The notes under the pieces are model-generated. The model saw only the letters and a program-made list of their open reading frames with translations, did no database searches and had not been told where the DNA came from. A stretch of 64,000 bases of DNA from Planctomycetota bacterium (lineage in GTDB: Bacteria; Planctomycetota; UBA1135; GCA-002686595). The stretch lies in NCBI GenBank assembly GCA_021413885.1, contig JAIOPM010000031.1:186001-250000 (forward strand). The letters are read 5' to 3'. Within the stretch, counting starts at the first letter, position 1, and the number at the start of each line of letters is the position of its first letter. A program made the translations under genes and the position numbers. Below are positions 60,252-64,000 of this stretch, piece after piece.

Positions 60252-60614
60252 TTGCATGAACGCGTGGAACGATTCCTCCACGCGTTCATCGATTTCGCGA
60301 GCCTGCTGCTCTTCCCGTTCATCGGCGTGCTCGCGCTGGTCAAGCGGCGGGCGCTCGGCTACCTCGTCGCGGCGACGTTGGTCTGGACGCTCGGCGGCGG
60401 ACTGCTGCTCTTCCAGAACTGGACGTTCGGACTCTCGCGGCCGCGCCTCGAGCACGCGTGGTTGGTCGGCATCGCGCTCGCCGCGGCGTTCCTCGCGATC
60501 GCGTGGTTGAAGGAGAAGCGCAAGGTCTCGCGCTGGCTGAAGCTCACGATGGCGGCGGTGACGTTGGTGGTCTTCCTGCGCGCGCTCTGGCAGTTCTTCG
60601 ACCACTACACCTGA
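60252..60614 (+). CDS. Small integral membrane protein
   Basis: A 120-residue protein with three or four hydrophobic helices (FIDFASLLLFPFIGVLALV; YLVAATLVWTLGGGLLLF; LVGIALAAAFLAIAWLK; LTMAAVTLVVFLRALWQF) separated by short basic loops (KRR, KEKRKVSR) that suggest cytoplasmic sides. The frame opens at a TTG (60252); GTG 60264 is an alternative start closer to the first helix. No family is recognised. The gene is short but the helix/basic-loop pattern is convincing. Confidence 0.65.
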   Translation: MHERVERFLHAFIDFASLLLFPFIGVLALVKRRALGYLVAATLVWTLGGGLLLFQNWTFGLSRPRLEHAWLVGIALAAAFLAIAWLKEKRKVSRWLKLTMAAVTLVVFLRALWQFFDHYT

Positions 60615-60730
60615 GCGCGGCGGGCCGTCGCCGTGTAGGAGAACCGTTGGCGGCGAACGCGAGCTCCGCGCGGACCTATCCAACTTCGCGCGAGCTTCCT
60701 AGGGTGTGCGCTCCATCCCCAACCGAGCCC

Positions 60731-62956
60731 ATGCCCATGCTCCAAGCGCGTCTTCCGCTGTTCGTCGCCCTCACGTTCGCTCTCGCCTGTCAGGCGACGA
60801 CCGCTCCCAAGTCGAAAGCCGCGGCGCGCGTCGAAGCGCGCTCGGTCGCGGACCTCGTCGCGCTCGCGCCGAAGCTGCGCGCGCCGTTCGGACTCGCGCA
60901 AGGTTGGACGAAGGACGGCTCGCGCTACCTGTCGGTCCAGGACGTCGCGGGCGTGAAGTGCCTCGTCGCCGTCGATCCGACGACGGGCAAGGCCGAGCCC
61001 TTGATCGACGCCGCGCAGTTCGAGCGCGCGTTGGTCGCCGCCGGCGCGACCGCGGAGCAGGCGAAGGATTGGAGCTCGCGCACTGCTTTCGACTTCACCG
61101 ACGCCCAAGACGCGATCCTGCTCCAGGAGGACAACGATCTGTGGGTCTGGCGCATCGGCTCCGACGCCGCGGTGCGCGTGACGCACGACGCCGGCGAGGA
61201 ACAGGACCCGCGCTTCTCGCCCGACGGCAAGTCGATCGCGTTCGTGCGCGACTACAACGTCTTCGTCGTCGGCCAGGACGGCGCGCCGCCGCGGCAGCTG
61301 ACGACCGAAGGCGGAGCCGAGCGCTACATCGGTCGCCTCGACTGGGTCTACCAGGAGGAGGTCTACGGCCGCGGCAACTTCAACGGCCTGTGGTGGTCGC
61401 CGGACTCGCGCACGCTCGCGGTGCTCGACCTCGACGAACGCCCGGTGCCGGAGATCGTCATCAACGACCTACGCGGGATGCCGCACTGGACGAGCGAGCA
61501 CTGGCGCTACCCGAAGGCCGGCGATCCCAACCCGATCGCGCGGTTGTGGACGATCGATGCGACGAGCGGCGAGCGTCGTGAAGTCGACCTCTCGTCGTAC
61601 CCCGAGGACGATCGCCTGATCGTGCGCGTCGGTTGGCGACCGGATTCGAGCGCGGTGATCGCGCAAGTGCAGAACCGCGTGCAGACGTGGCTCGATCTCC
61701 TCTCCGCGCCGCGCGACGGCGGTGCGCCGACGAGGCTCCTGCGCGACGCGACCGCGTCGTGGATCGAGCCGATCGACGGCTTCCAATGGCTCGCCGACGG
61801 CAAGCGCTTCCTGTGGCAGTCCGATCGCGACGGCTACATGCAGCTCTATCTCTACGACGACACCGGCGCGCTCGTGCGGCGTCTGACGTCGGGACAGTGG
61901 GAGGTCGATCAGCTGCTCGGCGTCGACCCGCAGGGCCGCGTTTGGTTCGTCGCCGACCACGACGACGTCAAGGTCGACACGCTCTGGTCGGTCGGTCTCG
62001 ACGGTTCGAGCCTGATGCGCGTCGGTCCGCTCGGCGGCGTGCACACGATCTCGATGGCGCCGAGCTATCGCCACTACGTCGACACGCTGTCGACGCTGCA
62101 GACGCCGGGCTCGATCGTGCTACGCAACATCGACGGCACCGAAGTGCGCACGCTCTGGACCTGCGACGAGACCGCGCGCGCCGCGGCGGTGGTCTCGAAG
62201 CCCGAGTTCGTCCAGGTCAAGACGCGCGACGGCTTCGAGCTCGAGGCCTACGTGATCAAGCCCACCGGCTTCGACGCGAAGAAGAAGTACCCGGTGATGT
62301 GCTTCGTCTACGGCGGCCCGCACGCGCCGAAAGTGCGCGACGCGTGGGGCGGTTTCGATTTCCTCTACCACGAGTTGCTCGCGGAGGAGGGCTACGTGAT
62401 CTGGGTCTGCGACAACCGTTCGGCGAGCGGGAAGGGTCTCGCCGCGTCGGTCGGTGCGTGGAAGAACCTCGGCGCGATCGAACTCGCCGACACCGAGGAA
62501 GGCCTCGATTGGCTCGTCGGCCAGGGCTGGGTCGATCCGAAGCGCATCGGCATCTGGGGTTGGAGCTACGGCGGTTATCTGACGTCGTTCGCTCTGACGC
62601 ACTCGAAGCGTTTCGCGCTCGGCATCGCGGGCGGACCGGTGACCGATTGGCGTTTCTACGACTCGATCTATACCGAGCGCTTGATGGACCTGCCGCAAGT
62701 CAACGCGAAGGGCTACGACGCGAGTTCGGTGTTGAAGGCGGCGAAGGATCTCTCGGGCGAACTGATGCTGATCCACGGCGCGATCGACGAGAACGTCCAC
62801 CTGCAGAACACCATGCAACTCGCCGAAGCGTTGCAGCGCGCGCAGAAGCTCTTCCGCCTGATGATCTATCCCGGCAACCGCCACGGCGTCGTTCAGCCGG
62901 ACCAGCGCACGCACCTCTATTCGATGATGCGGGACTTCATTCGCGAGAAGCTTTGA
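60731..62956 (+). CDS. S9 family dipeptidyl-peptidase IV-like lipoprotein
   Basis: A 741-residue serine peptidase. Start 60731 (or the Met two codons on) gives a lipoprotein signal ending LALAC. The N-terminal propeller carries repeats such as DPRFSPDGKSIAFVRDYNVFVV and the DPP-IV signature DWVYQEEVYGRGNF, whose Glu pair binds the substrate N-terminus. The C-terminal alpha/beta hydrolase domain has Ser612 (GWSYGG), Asp686 (HGAIDENVH) and His718 (PGNRHG). The reaction is removal of X-Pro or X-Ala dipeptides from peptides outside the cytoplasmic membrane. It overlaps tail-to-tail by 20 bp with the next gene. Confidence 0.94.
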   Translation: MPMLQARLPLFVALTFALACQATTAPKSKAAARVEARSVADLVALAPKLRAPFGLAQGWTKDGSRYLSVQDVAGVKCLVAVDPTTGKAEPLIDAAQFERALVAAGATAEQAKDWSSRTAFDFTDAQDAILLQEDNDLWVWRIGSDAAVRVTHDAGEEQDPRFSPDGKSIAFVRDYNVFVVGQDGAPPRQLTTEGGAERYIGRLDWVYQEEVYGRGNFNGLWWSPDSRTLAVLDLDERPVPEIVINDLRGMPHWTSEHWRYPKAGDPNPIARLWTIDATSGERREVDLSSYPEDDRLIVRVGWRPDSSAVIAQVQNRVQTWLDLLSAPRDGGAPTRLLRDATASWIEPIDGFQWLADGKRFLWQSDRDGYMQLYLYDDTGALVRRLTSGQWEVDQLLGVDPQGRVWFVADHDDVKVDTLWSVGLDGSSLMRVGPLGGVHTISMAPSYRHYVDTLSTLQTPGSIVLRNIDGTEVRTLWTCDETARAAAVVSKPEFVQVKTRDGFELEAYVIKPTGFDAKKKYPVMCFVYGGPHAPKVRDAWGGFDFLYHELLAEEGYVIWVCDNRSASGKGLAASVGAWKNLGAIELADTEEGLDWLVGQGWVDPKRIGIWGWSYGGYLTSFALTHSKRFALGIAGGPVTDWRFYDSIYTERLMDLPQVNAKGYDASSVLKAAKDLSGELMLIHGAIDENVHLQNTMQLAEALQRAQKLFRLMIYPGNRHGVVQPDQRTHLYSMMRDFIREKL

Positions 62957-64000
62957 GCTTCCACGTTCCCGTCCAAGTCGACGTATCGACGATCACGTCG
63001 ACGCGAAGGTCCGCTTCGCCGTCGTCGTCGATCTGGATCGGGATCGTCAAGGCGTCGGCGGGCGCCCGAACGGGAAGCGAGACGATACCCTTCGCTTCGT
63101 CGCTGGGTCTGCCTAGCGACATCGTCCAGGTCCCCGGGCCGAGTTCGTCGAGAGTTCGCTCGCCTGCCTCGTCCGTCATGCCCGTGTTGCCGAGCGTCGC
63201 AACACCGTCTTGCGATCGGATGATGGTCACGAATGCGCCAGACACCGGTTTCCCGTCGACGTCCGCGACTCGCAGCGCGAGCAGCGTTGCGCGGCGCATG
63301 AGGACTTCGACGTCGTCGTTGGCGCGCACCCGAACTTCCGTCGCGCAGTGATCCGGCGCGCGCACGGTCAACACGAGGTCGCTGTTCTGCGGCGCCACGA
63401 GACGGAAGCGTCCGCGCGCATCGCTGCGCGAGACAGCGGAAGGAATCGAGACGCTCGTTCCTCCGAAAACCGTGACGGTGTCGGGACGCGGGCTCCCCGA
63501 CTCGGCGTTCTCGGGCAGCGCAACGCTCACTGGCGCGATGCTCACCGTCGCGTGCGGGATCGGCTCGCGAGTGCGCGCGTCGAGCACGATGCCGGTGATC
63601 ACCGACTTGCCCGGCGGCGAAATCGCATGGTCGACGTCGACGGGAATGCGCAGGCGGATCTCCTCGCCGTCGGTTGGTTGCACGGTGCGCGTCAGTTCGG
63701 CCGTGTTCGCGACGGCCATCGAAGGAACCGAGAAGCGCAGCTCGATCGAAGCGCCGGGCGCGAAGACGAGCTCGGGCTCTAGCTTGCCGTTCCAACCGTC
63801 GAAGCCCTCCACGCCGGCGGCGGAAACTTCGCGCGGGCCGCGCATTAGCACATCGACGTGCAAGCGCGAGATCGGTTCGTCGGTGCTCGCGTTGTACGCC
63901 TCGGCGAAGAGTTTCGCATGGGCGCACACCTGCATGACGAGCACGGGATGCTCGCCCGGTTTGACGAGCGTCCAACCGCGCTCGGCAACGAGGCCGTCGT
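62937..64000 (-). CDS. Large protein with carboxypeptidase-regulatory-like domains (5' end beyond window)
   Basis: The frame is open from the right edge to a TGA at 62937, giving at least 354 C-terminal residues. No start is visible in the window; upstream codons continue in frame (GWTLVKPGEHPVLVM). Several beta-sandwich repeats of the carboxypeptidase-regulatory/Ig-like type are visible: ITGIVLDARTREPIPHATVSI, SRSDARGRFRLVAPQNSDLVLTV, LALRVADVDGKPVSGAFVTII and a last one ending near the C-terminus. Such repeats usually lie outside the cytoplasm. Because the gene is cut, the N-terminal domain is unknown; one possibility is a sigma-fusion like the gene at the left edge. Confidence 0.78.
   Translation of the reverse strand, partial: DGLVAERGWTLVKPGEHPVLVMQVCAHAKLFAEAYNASTDEPISRLHVDVLMRGPREVSAAGVEGFDGWNGKLEPELVFAPGASIELRFSVPSMAVANTAELTRTVQPTDGEEIRLRIPVDVDHAISPPGKSVITGIVLDARTREPIPHATVSIAPVSVALPENAESGSPRPDTVTVFGGTSVSIPSAVSRSDARGRFRLVAPQNSDLVLTVRAPDHCATEVRVRANDDVEVLMRRATLLALRVADVDGKPVSGAFVTIIRSQDGVATLGNTGMTDEAGERTLDELGPGTWTMSLGRPSDEAKGIVSLPVRAPADALTIPIQIDDDGEADLRVDVIVDTSTWTGTWKLKASRE

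Noticed and set aside
1..64000. CRISPR arrays, rRNA, tRNA and insertion sequences
   Set aside because: No regularly spaced direct repeats, no conserved RNA-gene sequence and no transposase motif were recognised by eye; a covariance-model scan would be needed to exclude tRNAs fully.

Overview
The window is GC-rich and densely coded, apparently chromosomal, and most likely from a marine or freshwater planctomycete (Planctomycetota). This rests on gene content: very many secreted or lipid-anchored proteins built from extracellular repeats (FG-GAP, SBBP, NHL, choice-of-anchor B, CHRD, parallel beta-helix), an ECF-type sigma factor fused to a membrane anchor, a Ser/Thr kinase fused to a formylglycine-generating-enzyme-like domain, DUF1579 and DUF1570-like proteins, and a recurring C-terminal module (starting near Y-C-x-A-K-x-N-S-x-G-C and ending near Q-W-W-x-R-D-P...L-S-N-A-L) that I associate with planctomycete exported proteins. 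No rRNA, tRNA, CRISPR array, transposase or phage gene was recognised.

Layout. 1-1684 (minus, cut by the left edge): a sigma factor with a transmembrane segment and a long extracytoplasmic part. 2001-8013 (plus): two membrane-anchored phosphoesterases overlapping by ATGA, a 64-residue protein, a membrane protein and a SpoT-like HD hydrolase. 8192-11533 (plus): a secreted beta-helix protein and a secreted HExxH peptidase. 11540-23481 (minus): a possible ten-gene operon running FIST protein, rhodanese, penicillin acylase, MORN-like protein, five tandem membrane-anchored SGNH-fold proteins, and CysQ. 23599-24822: a small conserved-looking protein and a divergent ilvE.

25138-40143 is a region of large secreted proteins (SBBP propeller, FG-GAP/cupredoxin-like protein, double CHRD protein, choice-of-anchor B protein, S8 subtilase). 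Interspersed are an NHL/FixH-like/MauG operon and mutM. Four of these proteins, plus one at 58099-59742, carry the same roughly 120-140 residue C-terminal domain. 40210-43015 (minus): a four-gene operon of DUF1579, carboxylesterase and two lipoproteins. 43097-48564 (minus): a kinase-FGE fusion, a lipoprotein, a membrane protein with an HExxH motif, an exported papain-like protease and an ECF sigma factor, which look like one signalling module. 48695-51211 (minus): a membrane-anchored pseudokinase with a coiled coil. 51354-56408 (plus): an M49 peptidase lipoprotein, two further lipoproteins and a small protein. 56398-57999 (minus): a membrane ferredoxin with TPR-like repeats. 59894-62956 (plus): two small proteins and a DPP-IV-type S9 peptidase lipoprotein. 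62937-64000 (minus, cut by the right edge): an exported protein with carboxypeptidase-regulatory-like domains.

The two strongest candidates for undescribed biology are (i) the shared C-terminal domain, possibly a sorting, anchoring or assembly tag for the secreted proteome, and (ii) the SGNH array. The array looks like a duplicated two-gene unit in which one member keeps the Ser/Asn/Asp-His catalytic set and its ATGA-coupled partner has lost part or all of it. All functional statements rest on motif recognition by eye; no database search was run.
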